Shown here: in pieces, positions 43,723 to 54,376 of the stretch | How positions within the stretch are numbered: position 1 is the first letter of the stretch | How the letters are laid out: each line of letters starts with the position of its first letter | Assembly: GCF_003384725.1 (NCBI RefSeq) | Contig: NZ_QNVV01000020.1 | Coordinates: 38,876-102,875 of the forward strand | Origin: Chryseobacterium pennipullorum | Lineage (GTDB): Bacteria; Bacteroidota; Bacteroidia; Flavobacteriales; Weeksellaceae | Reading direction: 5' to 3' | Length of the DNA stretch: 64,000 nt | Translations under genes and position numbers: made by a program | The notes under the pieces: generated by a model | Databases searched by the model: none | The model's input: only the letters and a program-made list of their open reading frames with translations | What the model was told of the DNA's origin: nothing

Positions 43723-45351
43723 TTAGCTGGCAGAGGCTTTTAGTTTCTCAATGAAAAAGGATGGTGTAACACCATGTTCGTTTTTAAAGGCTGATACGAA
43801 CACTTTGTATGTAGCAAATCCGCTTTCATCTACAAGGGTACTTATTTTGTATTCTCTGTAATGTGGGGTATTGTAGAGTTTATCTACAATAAAATTGATT
43901 CGTAATCCATTGATGTAATTTGAAAAATTTTTGCCTTTTTCATTCTTGATTATTTCAGAAAGGTATTTTGTATTAGTGTTGAGATTATGTGCAAGCCAAG
44001 GAAGGCTAACTTCTTTTCTCAAATATTTTTCAGATTCTTCAAACTTTTCAAGTTTCTCAAGCAGTGATTTGACAGTATCATCCGGTATGCTTATAGAACT
44101 TTTGGTTCCATTGTTTCTAGTGATTTGGGAAGACTTTAAAGAGTAATTTTCCTTTCTGCTGTTTATTTTAAAAATTATTTCTTCGTATTTCTTATGAAGA
44201 ATCTTATTCTTATATCTCCCATAAACGATTACAGTTATTACCAGTATAATTGAGATTACTGAGATACTCATAATGATAATATAAACTTTTTTTTCATCTG
44301 CTTTTTTCGAATCTGAAACCAGAATATTAAAGGATTGATCAGCACTATTTTTTTCAGCAATCCTGATGCTATCTTTAAGATTAGAATATTTGTTCATATA
44401 TAGCTTTGAATTCTTTGTATCACCCAGTTCAGAATAGGCAGTGGCGAGAAACTCAAAAGATTCAACTTTATTGTTCGGATCTGGGAATTTTTTTTCAGTA
44501 TTTAAAGCTTGAAAAGCATATTCTATTGCTTTTTTGTAATCTTTCTTCTCTATATAAAGCCAGCTTAACTGATTGATTAATATCGCATTGTCTCCTTTGT
44601 GTAGATTGTGGTTATTCACAATATTCAGGGCATCCATTAGGTATTTTTCGGCCATTGCTAAATTTTCCAATTTATCAGCCTCCTCTAAATAAGAAATTGC
44701 TAAGCGAACATAATTGAAGGAAATAATATCGTATTTTTTCTCAGTTGTTATCTCCTTACCATAGTTTCTGAGAAGTTTTGCCATTTCAATACTTTTGTTA
44801 TGGTAATTTTTCACAGAATCGTTGAAGGTCTTATTTTCCAGTCTTTTATTGAAAAAATAAAGAGAAGTGTTCTGATAAATAAGCGCTAATGTATAATTTT
44901 TAATGTCGGGATCATCAATTTTCTTGGCGTACGTAGCTGCCGTTTTGAAATCTTTTAAAGCGGCTTCATCAAATCCAAGATATCCCAATGCTAAACCACT
45001 TGAACGATAAATATTTGCCATCGTTCTCACTGCCTGTGGGCCCGCATCAATCTTTTTCAGTTCAGTGGCAAGCTTAATAATTCCCTTATTGTCATTTTTA
45101 TCTAGATAAATATCTATTATACGACGACCACTTTTTAAAATACCCCATTTATATCCTATTTTTTCAGATTCGGCTTTTAACTCGTATAAAGCTTTTTCCT
45201 TTTCAGTATTAGAAATTTTAGAATTGAATCTGATTTCTTCCAGTTTTATGTCAATAGCCTCGGTCTGAGATTTAGTTCCAGATTGCCTTTTTTGAGCACC
45301 GGCTGTATAAATAGAAAAAAATAGAATACAGAGGTAGAGTGATTTTTTCAT
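43723..45351 (-). CDS. Membrane-bound TPR protein with C-terminal AraC-type HTH
   Basis: The 542-aa protein begins with a signal sequence (KKSLYLCILFFSIYTAGAQ), has TPR-like helical repeats (about 90-340; KAIEYAFQALNTE, MAEKYLMDALNIVNN), a TM helix at about 356-377 and a cytosolic AraC-type double HTH at about 445-538 (LPWLAHNLNTNTKYLSEIIKNEKG; ISTLVDESGFATYKVFVSAFKNEHGVTP). In Chryseobacterium-type genomes such fusions of an exported TPR sensor and a cytosolic DNA-binding tail are common. It is convergent with the serine hydrolase and faces away from the large secreted protein, whose expression it may control. CAAATTTA at 45411-45418 (minus-strand TAAATTTG) is a possible -7 box. Confidence 0.9.
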   Translation of the reverse strand: MKKSLYLCILFFSIYTAGAQKRQSGTKSQTEAIDIKLEEIRFNSKISNTEKEKALYELKAESEKIGYKWGILKSGRRIIDIYLDKNDNKGIIKLATELKKIDAGPQAVRTMANIYRSSGLALGYLGFDEAALKDFKTAATYAKKIDDPDIKNYTLALIYQNTSLYFFNKRLENKTFNDSVKNYHNKSIEMAKLLRNYGKEITTEKKYDIISFNYVRLAISYLEEADKLENLAMAEKYLMDALNIVNNHNLHKGDNAILINQLSWLYIEKKDYKKAIEYAFQALNTEKKFPDPNNKVESFEFLATAYSELGDTKNSKLYMNKYSNLKDSIRIAEKNSADQSFNILVSDSKKADEKKVYIIIMSISVISIILVITVIVYGRYKNKILHKKYEEIIFKINSRKENYSLKSSQITRNNGTKSSISIPDDTVKSLLEKLEKFEESEKYLRKEVSLPWLAHNLNTNTKYLSEIIKNEKGKNFSNYINGLRINFIVDKLYNTPHYREYKISTLVDESGFATYKVFVSAFKNEHGVTPSFFIEKLKASAS

Positions 45352-45666
45352 TAAAAATGAGTTTATAATTTATTAATAGTTAATTTTTAATGCCCATAAA
45401 TGTTTATTTGCAAATTTATAAGATAAATTCAGAAAAAGACTTCTGGGCTAGGAAAGAGGGCTAATTTTAAACGTTTGAATTGTTAGTTTACCTAATTTAT
45501 TGACAATCATGTTGCTTTATTTGTAAAATAAGAAAATACCCGAAGGAATAATTCCGAAATAGCCAACTGTAACTTTTGTCGGGTGATTGTGTTTGTCTTA
45601 ATATTGTCTGTGTTTATAATGCAAATGTCCCGGAACATTGTTTTAGATACAGTTGATCTATTGTCA

Positions 45667-45699
45667 TTGACTGATCTGCATTAAAGATAAATATGTTTG
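45667..45699 (+). promoter_or_regulatory. Candidate promoter of the small membrane protein
   Basis: TTG (45667-45669), 22-bp spacer, TATGTTTG (45692-45699). Start of transcription near 45706, 85 nt upstream of ATG 45791. The rest of the 440-bp gap 45352-45790 has a minus-strand -7 box at 45411-45418. Confidence 0.4.
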
Positions 45700-45790
45700 A
45701 AGGATTATATTAATCAGTGATGATTGATAATTGATAAGAAAATTATGTTCCAACAACTAATCAATATCCAAAAGCTTGAAAATACCGGTT

Positions 45791-46336
45791 ATGATAAAAA
45801 TAACAATAATATCTTCTTCTCTGCTAGAGAGAAAGTATTATCTATTGATTTTATCTTTTATCCTTTCACTATTATCAGTTGTAAAAGCAGCTGAAATTTC
45901 AGATGATAATTCTGGCAAAATATTTATATCTGGTGATGCAAAATTTATAGTTTCCGAGGATACCATATTGCATGGTCATGTTGTAGTTGTTCCTGCTAGG
46001 AAAATTCAGAATACTTTTAGAAAGCCAAAATCTAAACCACTAAAAGCAAAATCATTGGAAAAGAAGATAAGGAAGATGAAAAACCTTTCTTATGATGATA
46101 CAGCTAAAATTATTCCTTCCCGCAGTGCGGAAGATTTCAATACTGGAACTTTAAGGATTAAAAAGCTTTCTATACTAACCCGTTATGACTTCAAATTATA
46201 TGCTGTTGTCATTAACAGTATTGTTATACTTATTCTTTATTTTTTTGCAATTATTTTTATTCGCATATATAAATGCATAATAATTCTGGTGCTCGATGTT
46301 GGGCATAATTTTCAGCGTCCTCCACCGGTTTATTGA
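45791..46336 (+). CDS. Small exported/membrane protein of unknown function
   Basis: From ATG 45791 the protein is 181 aa (an in-frame TTG at 45776 is less likely). A hydrophobic leader (YYLLILSFILSLLSVVKA) is followed by a short polar domain with a repeated GDAKFIVSEDTILHGHVVVVP motif, a Lys-rich stretch and a C-terminal TM helix (VVINSIVILILYFFAIIFI). I do not know a family; the layout suggests an anchored periplasmic peptide. It lies upstream of the 2100-aa gene, separated by 270 bp. Confidence 0.6.
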   Translation: MIKITIISSSLLERKYYLLILSFILSLLSVVKAAEISDDNSGKIFISGDAKFIVSEDTILHGHVVVVPARKIQNTFRKPKSKPLKAKSLEKKIRKMKNLSYDDTAKIIPSRSAEDFNTGTLRIKKLSILTRYDFKLYAVVINSIVILILYFFAIIFIRIYKCIIILVLDVGHNFQRPPPVY

Positions 46337-46604
46337 TCTTCTTCAACAATTCTCTTTTATCATCTATTCTTATAATGTCACTGTATTATAAAAATAGATT
46401 ATGGTAAATTCCTAATTGGAAATGATGTTATTGATGCAGATTTAATCACGATAGAGTTTCTATTGACAAAAGTATTGCTGATTTCAATTTTAAAGTTGCA
46501 CCGATATTTGGTGATCTTCAATAAACTATAGCAACCTCTTACACTTAGATCTTATTGTGTCTATACCATCTAAACTTACTTAACACACACAACAAATAAA
46601 TACA

Positions 46605-49600
46605 ATGAAGAAAAATAAACTTCTTTTTTTATTCATATTACTCTTTCTAGGTAATATGATCATTTACGCACAATGTAGTGTAAATGCGGGGGGAAATGTC
46701 ACAATATGTGGCACTTCCTACACCTTGCAGGGAAGTTCTGGCAATACAAACGGAACCCTCATATGGACGCAAGTCTCCAAACCATCCGGAGCGCCCGATC
46801 CCGTAATAAGTAATGTGAATTCCTTAACACCGAATGTTACAGGAATGACATCGCCGGGTAATTATGTATTTCAAGTGGAACAAGATTGTGGCCCGTCTGG
46901 CTTAGCAAGTTCTCAGGTGACCATAACAGTACCGGGAGATTCGTCAGCATTTACTGCAGGTCCGGATATTACAAATGTTAATGCAACCACTGGTTCTGTA
47001 ACATTGAATGGTGTTGTACCTGCCGGATATACCGCATCATGGACTGCCTATAATATTTATAGGTGGGAGAGGAGTAATATAAAAACAAATCAGAACTCGC
47101 AGTTTAGCTCAACAACATCAGCAACAACAACGTTTAGTCTTATTAACAAAGCAAACCACGATATTGACCCGGCTTATGTAGTAACATTGAGAATAACCTC
47201 TACGATCAATCCGAACTGTTGGTTTGAAGATACGGCTATTGTACGCTTTATTCCGAATCCGCAGATACTGCCAACAGTATCAACTTCCAAATGCGTTTCC
47301 AATGGAGGAAGTCATTTCATCGCACTTCAGAGTACATCTCCGAAGTTCTCCACGGGGTATCCCTATTCACCAGGGTCTTCAGGAAACTTTGGTACAGTGG
47401 TTACCATGAATGTTACTAGCCAACCGTCGGGGGGGGATATAGCTTATTCGAATATTTATGATAATAATATATATTTTACTGGTGTCAATGTTATAGGTGT
47501 TTACAAATTTACTTTAACGGTTACTAATGCAAACGGAACTTACACAACACCGGAATTAACCTATACTTATAATGGTACACAGCTTAATCCGGTAAATTTT
47601 CTTATAGCTTCCAGACCGGTGCAGATGATGGTTTATGGTACAGGTAATTCAGGCGGGGAAGTTCATTGCGGTTATGCGGGCTTGTCAACACCCATTACAT
47701 TTTATTATACTATTGATCCTGCCGATAATCCTGCTACGATCAATACAACTGCAGTTTCCGCAGGTATTATTCCTCCGGGAGGGGCACCTGTTGTAACAAA
47801 CGGAGGTGGAGGTACAGCAACAAGAACGGCTACCGTAACACCACCATCGGGAGGCTGGCGCGTGGGAACGTATAAGTTCACGATAACCAGAAGCAATGCT
47901 GGTGCTTGCTCGGCTACACAAAGTTATTATATCCATATTTCAGATAACAGCCGGCCGAATGTAACAGTACCTACTACTACAGTATGTTACCCCGGGTCAG
48001 GTGTTGTAACGGCAACAATCCCACTGCCTGCAGTATATAAAGGAGTAGCAAATACCAGCTATTTTCAGGATTTTGACGGCCGTTACAGATTAACATTGGT
48101 TTCAAAACCTGCAGGCGCTGCGGACCCAGTATTTGAACCTTATAACAGTACACTGTTTACCAATGCAACTACCACAATCTCTAACCTGAATATGCAGGGG
48201 GAATATGTATTTAGAATAAAAGCAGATACTTTTAATTCAAGTGTAGGAGCATTCTTAGATAAAGAATACGCCTGTTCAGGAGCTTCCTTAGACAGTACAT
48301 TTTCGGTATTTGTATCAGCACAGGTAGGAGCTAATGCAGGATCTACTCAAACACTGATAGGAACTTCCCAAACAACTTTCAATGCTAACAATCCTGGAGT
48401 AGCGACGGGTACATGGACATTGCTGACGAAACCTGCTACTGCTATCGAACCGGTAATTGTGGCACCATCGTCTTACAACACCAGTGTAACAGGATTTAAT
48501 ACTCCGGGTACCTATACATTCAGATGGACAGTGACAACAGGAGGTGCATGTTCCAGTACGAGTGATTTGACGATAAACGTTGTAAGTGCTGCGGCAGGCG
48601 GTGTATCCGGAGCAGATTTCTGGGTTAAATCTGACGATGCAGGTGCTATTGCAACAGCATGGAAAGACCATTCTATTAATGCAGATGATATTCCGAATAT
48701 AGGGGGAGTGATGCTGTCTCCAGCAGACAGAGCACATAACTTCCATCCATATACAACAGGATACACGAATGCAAAGGTTTTTCAGAATAATAGCTCAAAA
48801 ATAAATGTTTCGGCGGTTACTAATCCACCATCCAACTATTCGTTGTTCTCGGCAGTAAGACCCACGTCAATAGCTGCAGGACGTATTATAGGGCTTGATG
48901 ATGATAACAATGCAGCGGATCCAAGTATTTCTATTAATGCTTTGGGACAACCCAATCAATATGAATATTGGAATAATGCTGCCGGAGGTGTAGCAGGAAC
49001 AACCAGTTCTCATTTTTCTACACCTTTCCTGATAGGGACCTCCAATATTTTCTCTGCAACAGCAAATAATTATACAAACTATGGCGGTACCTCTATGATT
49101 TCTGGGGGAGAAAAAAGATTGGGACTGAATGGTACTTATGAGAATTTTTCGGGTTTTGCCGCTAACAATACATTCCAGCTTGTATCTGATAATTTAAGGA
49201 TCGGACATTCCTCGTGGTCAACCGGCTCACCTGCGATTGCTGGTGCTTTCCCTGGGGATATTATGGAACTGCTCTGGTTTAATCGTTTGTTAACAACCAA
49301 CGAGCAATCAAGGGTGAACTCATATCTTGCTGTAAAAAACGGTACGACTTTAAACGAAAACTATCTTGCTACCAATAGTAATGTGGTATGGGACAGGGCT
49401 ACGAATAACGGATACAATAACAATATTTTTGGTGTTGCAAGAGATAATATTACTTTACTACATCAGAAACAGTCTGGTAGTGTAAACGTCGGACAGAAGC
49501 TTGTAATTTCTACAACGGGATTTGCTGACAGTAATGCTGCTAACAGCACAGGTTTGGTTAATGATCTACAATTCTTGATGACAGGAGATAACGGCTTGAA

Positions 49601-52600
49601 GCAGAGTCTTATTACGCCATTGGTTTATACTGCAGGTACTAACGGAGCAACCAATTACCGTTTTGAATCTATTTGGAAAGTACAGAACTCAGGAAGTGTA
49701 GGAACAGTAATAGTGGCATGGCCAAAAGGTGTGAAGAACCTTTACCTTGTACAGTCTCCGGATGCTGCTTTTGACGGCACCGATATCTTTACGCCAATGA
49801 CTACGGAAATTACTGTAAATGGTACAGTATATAACACCGCGAATGTGACCCTAGGAAACGGGCAATACTTCACCTTTGCTGGTTTTGGAAATGCACCGGG
49901 AGGAGTTGTCAACGGCCTGTCTTATTGGTACAGAGCTGATAAAAATGCTACAAATACAGGAGCTGCAACGGACGTGACAGGATGGACGGATGTATGGAAC
50001 GGAACTACAGTTTCGCAGTTGGGAACCAATGCGTTACCAAAGTATACGCTAGGTACATCTTCTTATTTCAACTATAACCCTGGAATTAATTTTACTGCAG
50101 TAACCCAGACATTGGGGAATACCAATGTACAGACTGTGTCCTCATTGGAATTTGATATTTTCACGTTGACAAAAGAAAATATCCTTGGAAACGGAGCCAA
50201 CAACAGGCTTTTCAGTTCCCTAGTTGACAATAATTTGCCTTCGGGTGCTATTGAGAGGTGGGATGGTATTGGATTAATGACTGATCAGGGATATCCCAAT
50301 TATATCGAAAGGGTAAATAATGCTTACGGCGCCAGATATTTGGCAAATCCAGGAAGTATCAGCCGCTCTACCACGATACCTAGTATCATGTATCACAGAT
50401 TTACCGATCTGACAATCTCAAAAGGTCTGAACGGTGCTGCTAATGGTAGTAATGGTACCCATACCGCTAGAGGATTGATGAATGGGGGACATGCCTTCGG
50501 TGATACCCGTTTTTCAGGTAACGGAAGCGATAATGGTGGCTTTACTGGTAATATAGCGGAGACGATCATCTACGGTGCCGGCAATTTAACTGCAACCGAA
50601 CGCCGAAGAGTAGATACTTATCTTGCCATCAAGTATGGTATCACCCTAGGGCAGGTAAATACAAGCCACTATCTGGATGCAGATGCTGCTATTGTATGGA
50701 ACGGTGGTACCAATACCACTTATAACAACAATATCTTCGGTGTGGCAAGGGAAGACATCGGACTTTTTGAGCAAAAAGTTTCTACATCTGTAAATGCAGG
50801 AACGATACTTACTGTGGCAACCATCAATGATTTTGTAACCCCGAACAATACTGCTGCACGTACAAGTTTTACTAATGACAAAACATATTTCTTATTGGGA
50901 GATAACAATATTACAACAACCGGATTAAGTAGCATTACTATAAATGGCTTTACAGGTGCTTCTCGTATCCCAAGAATATGGCTGGCACAGCGTACCAATA
51001 CGAGCGGTACAATATACTTCGGGGCAGACCTTTCTTCTTACGGGGCAGGTTTTGAAGGTGGAGATCATGTAAAAATGATCATCGCAGACGACGCAGCGTT
51101 TACCACTAATGTATTGTACGTTAACGGAACCTACGATGCTACTACCGGAAAATGGGTACACAATCATAATTTTGACTCAGAAAATGCAAACAGATATGTT
51201 ACATATGCGGTAGTGGATGAGGTGTCTTGTACAACAGGTTGTAATGATAACACTTACCTTAATGCAGTAGATCCTAATACAATAGAGTACGATAACCAAA
51301 TTGCAAGTGACATTGCGATTATGGTAAAAGAAAAAGATGATACATTTAAGATGTGGGGATTTGCATCATCTCCAAAGACTGATCCGTCTAACTCAAATGT
51401 AGCATTAGATCTTTTAGTTCCAACAGCTATTACACCAGCAAATGGCTTTACCTATACCGGTACGCTGCTAAAAGTGACACATACTAGTAATCATGCCATT
51501 ACCAATTCAGTTTTATTAACTACTGATGGGCTTTATACATGGGGTTCGGGTGGCTATCTTATCAGTAACACTTTTAAAGATACAAATACAGGTACACCTG
51601 CCTTTAGTAAAATAACTGTTAATGGCAAAGCAGATGGCCTACCTCCGGGAGTTTCACCAACAAATGTGAAAATGATGTTTGGTAATAATACAGGATTAGT
51701 CATCGTAACCTGTTCTGGTGCAGCTTGGGTATTGACAAGTGGTATAGTCTCTGAGTATTATGGAGACGGTATGCCAGCAACCACAGCTAATACTAGAATC
51801 TGGCACCGTGTGAAAACATCTGCAACAGAAACTCTAGAGAATGTCGTAGCAGTACGTGGTTCAGGTTATGCTAAATTTGCTTTGACCTCTGAAGGTAGGC
51901 TTTATACATGGGGGCTTTCTACTTATATCGGTGATGGAACTGATAATGCAACCAACGGAACAAATAGAGCCTTCGCAACAGAAGTGGTTGTTCCAAATGG
52001 TGTAATCCCGAAAATGATTGGGATTGCAGGGCGCAGTACTTATTACCTTTTGGCAACTAATGGAAAGCTCTTTGGTATGGGAGATAACGGATCATATCAA
52101 TTAGGTGATGGCACTTCAACCAATAGCAACATATGGAAAGAAGTAACAGCTAATTCAGGTGGTCATTCATTGGGTGGTAATATCGTATGGATTTCACCAG
52201 GTGAACATTCTGCTTTTAGTGATTCATTCCCATCAATAAATGTATTGACCAACGACAAAAAACTATGGGGCTGGGGATCTAACCACGAATATAAGTTGGG
52301 TCAATCTAATGCGACAGGTACAGGCTATGGACCTGTCTATATGCCCGGTAATATGACCAATGTAGACGGAATGGGCATAAATAATGAAATCATTGCGATA
52401 GAAACAGGTGGGAAATTTGCAATCAACTATAAAAACGGTACTCCTTATTTCGGTTTTGTAGGTCGTAGCAGTTACGGAACAATAGGGAATGGTACTACAG
52501 GTATTCCTTCTTTCCAGAAGTATACGTATAATACTGGGATTTTAGATGTTTGTATGGCTGCACCAGCCGTGACAGTTTGCTACAAACCAGGAATTACTAT

Positions 52601-52907
52601 TGGTACTTCATTGGATACCAAAGTTGGAATTACGTCTCTTAACAGAGCTGGAGTTACAGACATTGACAATTGGCCTATGACCCGTAAAGGTGGATGGTTA
52701 GCACTGGAAGCTAAAACCAAAGGTTTTGTACCAAACAGAGTAGCATTTGATGCATTAGGAAACCCAATCGGAATTCCGGCTTCCAACTTTGTAGAAGGTA
52801 TGATGGTATATGATACTACGAATAAATGCATGAAGATGTATACCTTACAAGATGGTAATACATCCATGGCTTGGCATTGTATCTCTACACAAACCTGTCC
52901 AGATTAG
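46605..52907 (+). CDS. Large secreted multidomain protein (Ig/PKD-like, two lectin-like modules, RCC1-like repeats)
   Basis: The 2100-aa protein has a signal peptide (LLFLFILLFLGNMIIYAQ). Residues about 25-660 are Ig/PKD-like repeats with Cys pairs. Two modules of DUF8202/concanavalin type follow, about 665-1100 and 1102-1540; each starts with a GxDFWVKSDD or GLSYWYRADK segment and ends in a LAVKNGTTLNENYL or LAIKYGITLGQ segment with YNNNIFGVARxD. Residues about 1560-1980 form RCC1-like beta-propeller repeats (DGLYTWGSGG, GRLYTWGLSTYIGDGTD, GKLFGMGDNGSYQLGDGT, KKLWGWGSNHEYKLGQ). The tail GMMVYDTTNKCMKMY...CPD is shared with the next gene. No typical T9SS C-terminal sorting domain is visible. 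Likely a cell-surface adhesin or structural protein. Confidence 0.88.
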   Translation: MKKNKLLFLFILLFLGNMIIYAQCSVNAGGNVTICGTSYTLQGSSGNTNGTLIWTQVSKPSGAPDPVISNVNSLTPNVTGMTSPGNYVFQVEQDCGPSGLASSQVTITVPGDSSAFTAGPDITNVNATTGSVTLNGVVPAGYTASWTAYNIYRWERSNIKTNQNSQFSSTTSATTTFSLINKANHDIDPAYVVTLRITSTINPNCWFEDTAIVRFIPNPQILPTVSTSKCVSNGGSHFIALQSTSPKFSTGYPYSPGSSGNFGTVVTMNVTSQPSGGDIAYSNIYDNNIYFTGVNVIGVYKFTLTVTNANGTYTTPELTYTYNGTQLNPVNFLIASRPVQMMVYGTGNSGGEVHCGYAGLSTPITFYYTIDPADNPATINTTAVSAGIIPPGGAPVVTNGGGGTATRTATVTPPSGGWRVGTYKFTITRSNAGACSATQSYYIHISDNSRPNVTVPTTTVCYPGSGVVTATIPLPAVYKGVANTSYFQDFDGRYRLTLVSKPAGAADPVFEPYNSTLFTNATTTISNLNMQGEYVFRIKADTFNSSVGAFLDKEYACSGASLDSTFSVFVSAQVGANAGSTQTLIGTSQTTFNANNPGVATGTWTLLTKPATAIEPVIVAPSSYNTSVTGFNTPGTYTFRWTVTTGGACSSTSDLTINVVSAAAGGVSGADFWVKSDDAGAIATAWKDHSINADDIPNIGGVMLSPADRAHNFHPYTTGYTNAKVFQNNSSKINVSAVTNPPSNYSLFSAVRPTSIAAGRIIGLDDDNNAADPSISINALGQPNQYEYWNNAAGGVAGTTSSHFSTPFLIGTSNIFSATANNYTNYGGTSMISGGEKRLGLNGTYENFSGFAANNTFQLVSDNLRIGHSSWSTGSPAIAGAFPGDIMELLWFNRLLTTNEQSRVNSYLAVKNGTTLNENYLATNSNVVWDRATNNGYNNNIFGVARDNITLLHQKQSGSVNVGQKLVISTTGFADSNAANSTGLVNDLQFLMTGDNGLKQSLITPLVYTAGTNGATNYRFESIWKVQNSGSVGTVIVAWPKGVKNLYLVQSPDAAFDGTDIFTPMTTEITVNGTVYNTANVTLGNGQYFTFAGFGNAPGGVVNGLSYWYRADKNATNTGAATDVTGWTDVWNGTTVSQLGTNALPKYTLGTSSYFNYNPGINFTAVTQTLGNTNVQTVSSLEFDIFTLTKENILGNGANNRLFSSLVDNNLPSGAIERWDGIGLMTDQGYPNYIERVNNAYGARYLANPGSISRSTTIPSIMYHRFTDLTISKGLNGAANGSNGTHTARGLMNGGHAFGDTRFSGNGSDNGGFTGNIAETIIYGAGNLTATERRRVDTYLAIKYGITLGQVNTSHYLDADAAIVWNGGTNTTYNNNIFGVAREDIGLFEQKVSTSVNAGTILTVATINDFVTPNNTAARTSFTNDKTYFLLGDNNITTTGLSSITINGFTGASRIPRIWLAQRTNTSGTIYFGADLSSYGAGFEGGDHVKMIIADDAAFTTNVLYVNGTYDATTGKWVHNHNFDSENANRYVTYAVVDEVSCTTGCNDNTYLNAVDPNTIEYDNQIASDIAIMVKEKDDTFKMWGFASSPKTDPSNSNVALDLLVPTAITPANGFTYTGTLLKVTHTSNHAITNSVLLTTDGLYTWGSGGYLISNTFKDTNTGTPAFSKITVNGKADGLPPGVSPTNVKMMFGNNTGLVIVTCSGAAWVLTSGIVSEYYGDGMPATTANTRIWHRVKTSATETLENVVAVRGSGYAKFALTSEGRLYTWGLSTYIGDGTDNATNGTNRAFATEVVVPNGVIPKMIGIAGRSTYYLLATNGKLFGMGDNGSYQLGDGTSTNSNIWKEVTANSGGHSLGGNIVWISPGEHSAFSDSFPSINVLTNDKKLWGWGSNHEYKLGQSNATGTGYGPVYMPGNMTNVDGMGINNEIIAIETGGKFAINYKNGTPYFGFVGRSSYGTIGNGTTGIPSFQKYTYNTGILDVCMAAPAVTVCYKPGITIGTSLDTKVGITSLNRAGVTDIDNWPMTRKGGWLALEAKTKGFVPNRVAFDALGNPIGIPASNFVEGMMVYDTTNKCMKMYTLQDGNTSMAWHCISTQTCPD

Positions 52908-53026
52908 ATTTTTCTTGTTATTATGAGTGGAGCGCGGCGGAGCTAAAGAACCTTTTCTATATAAAAGATATTTCGACTGCACTGCGCTTCGCTCAATTAA
53001 CGATTAACATTAAAAAATAACAAAAA

Positions 53027-53566
53027 ATGAATAAAACAATCATTATAACATCCCTGCTAATGTTGACGGCAATTACAGCAAAATCACAAATTGCCATTGG
53101 GAAGCCGAACGTAAGCAATTCTTCAGTTTCTCTAGAATTTGCCTCTACAGAAAACAGAGGGCTTATTCTTCCTTATATATCCGATAAAACTGGTATTACT
53201 GCTGAAGGAAGCATTATTTATGATACTACAGACCACAAAGTGAAATATTTGAAAGATTCTGGGATTTGGGCTAATCTTAGTGAAGATGATAGTACAGCGG
53301 CCACCATAGGAACGGCAGACCTGTCTATACAAGGAGCGGATAAAACAGAGCAATCTACAGCAAAGACCGCCATCGGAACCAACGGAGCAACTAATACCAC
53401 AAATGGCATTTTGGTATTAAGCGATACAGATAAGGCGATGATCTTACCTAAAGTGGCAAGTCCCCATCTTAATATTATTAATCCCGCACCAGGAATGATG
53501 GTGTATGATACTGTGAAAAAGCAGCTAGCGGTATATAACGGTAAAGTTTGGAGCTTTTGGAAATGA
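53027..53566 (+). CDS. Small secreted protein with GMMVYDT tail, partner of the 2100-aa protein
   Basis: The 179-aa protein has a signal peptide (IIITSLLMLTAITAKS) and two short repeats of the pattern GLILPYIS...GSIIYDTTDHKVKYLKDSGIWANL and AMILPKVA...GMMVYDTVKKQLAVYNGKVWSFW. The same GMMVYDTTNK motif ends the upstream 2100-aa protein. This is a common surface/exported repeat in flavobacteria; its job is unknown. The gap of 120 bp with no terminator suggests co-transcription with the big gene. Confidence 0.8.
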   Translation: MNKTIIITSLLMLTAITAKSQIAIGKPNVSNSSVSLEFASTENRGLILPYISDKTGITAEGSIIYDTTDHKVKYLKDSGIWANLSEDDSTAATIGTADLSIQGADKTEQSTAKTAIGTNGATNTTNGILVLSDTDKAMILPKVASPHLNIINPAPGMMVYDTVKKQLAVYNGKVWSFWK

Positions 53567-53744
53567 TTAAAAACAAAGGGTTATAGTAATGAAACTTCAT
53601 ACAATCACCACAATGTGCAGCAGTATTCCTTTATTTACTCCAAGCTCCAGATATTTCTTAAGTACGATATAGATTAAACAATCTCCCAAAAGTAATGGGT
53701 GAGAAAAAAACAATATTATAATATAAATAAATACTATCCGTAAT

Positions 53745-54167
53745 ATGGATTTAAAGAGATTTCATATCGGTCAATTGATCGAAAAAACAGTTACAGAAAG
53801 CGGGATGGAAACATCCCGCATCTGTAACTTCTTGAAATGTAACATTGAAGACGTCGAAAAAATGTACCAATCCGAAAACTTATCTACGAATATTTTATTG
53901 CGATGGAGTAAACTTTTGAGATATGATTTTTTTCGATTATATTCCCAGCATTTGATCTTATATGCACCAGCATTGATACAGGAAAAAAAAGAAATTGATA
54001 AAAAATATTCACTTCCGAAATTCCGCAAAAGTTTGTATACAAAAGAAATTATTGATTTTATATTGGAGCAAATTGTTTCAGAAAAGATGACTAAAGACCA
54101 GGTCATAATGAAATATAGAATACCAAAAACAACTTTATCTAAATGGCTTGCTAAATATAAAGTTTAA
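53745..54167 (+). CDS. Small protein with HTH, transposase-like ends, orphan
   Basis: The 140-aa protein begins with an HTH-like region (IGQLIEKTVTESGMETSRICNFLKCNIEDVEKMY) and a LLRWSKLLRYDFFRLYSQHLILYAPA middle, and ends with a second HTH of the IS-type (KMTKDQVIMKYRIPKTTLSKWLAKYKV). It resembles small HTH proteins found in many copies in Chryseobacterium, without adjacent transposase catalytic gene. No inverted repeats were seen around it. It may be a domesticated DNA-binding protein. Confidence 0.7.
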   Translation: MDLKRFHIGQLIEKTVTESGMETSRICNFLKCNIEDVEKMYQSENLSTNILLRWSKLLRYDFFRLYSQHLILYAPALIQEKKEIDKKYSLPKFRKSLYTKEIIDFILEQIVSEKMTKDQVIMKYRIPKTTLSKWLAKYKV

Positions 54168-54376
54168 AGAATATCTAGTAATAATTCATAAGTAATATGT
54201 AAGAAGAATGTAAAATGAACTGTTCAAGTGATATGATTTGAGGATTTTGTTAAAAGTAAAATGTGATATGTTTTGACAAAAGATTATGATGAGAGCTGAA
54301 CCAATTTCAAAAGTTAGAACTGAATAAAATTGTTGAAAATTAACCATCCTTGAAGTAACCTTCAATAAGTATATCT

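Noticed and set aside
52908..53026. Terminator between the 2100-aa and 179-aa genes
   Set aside because: No stable hairpin with a T-run was visible; the GC-rich patch does not fold perfectly.
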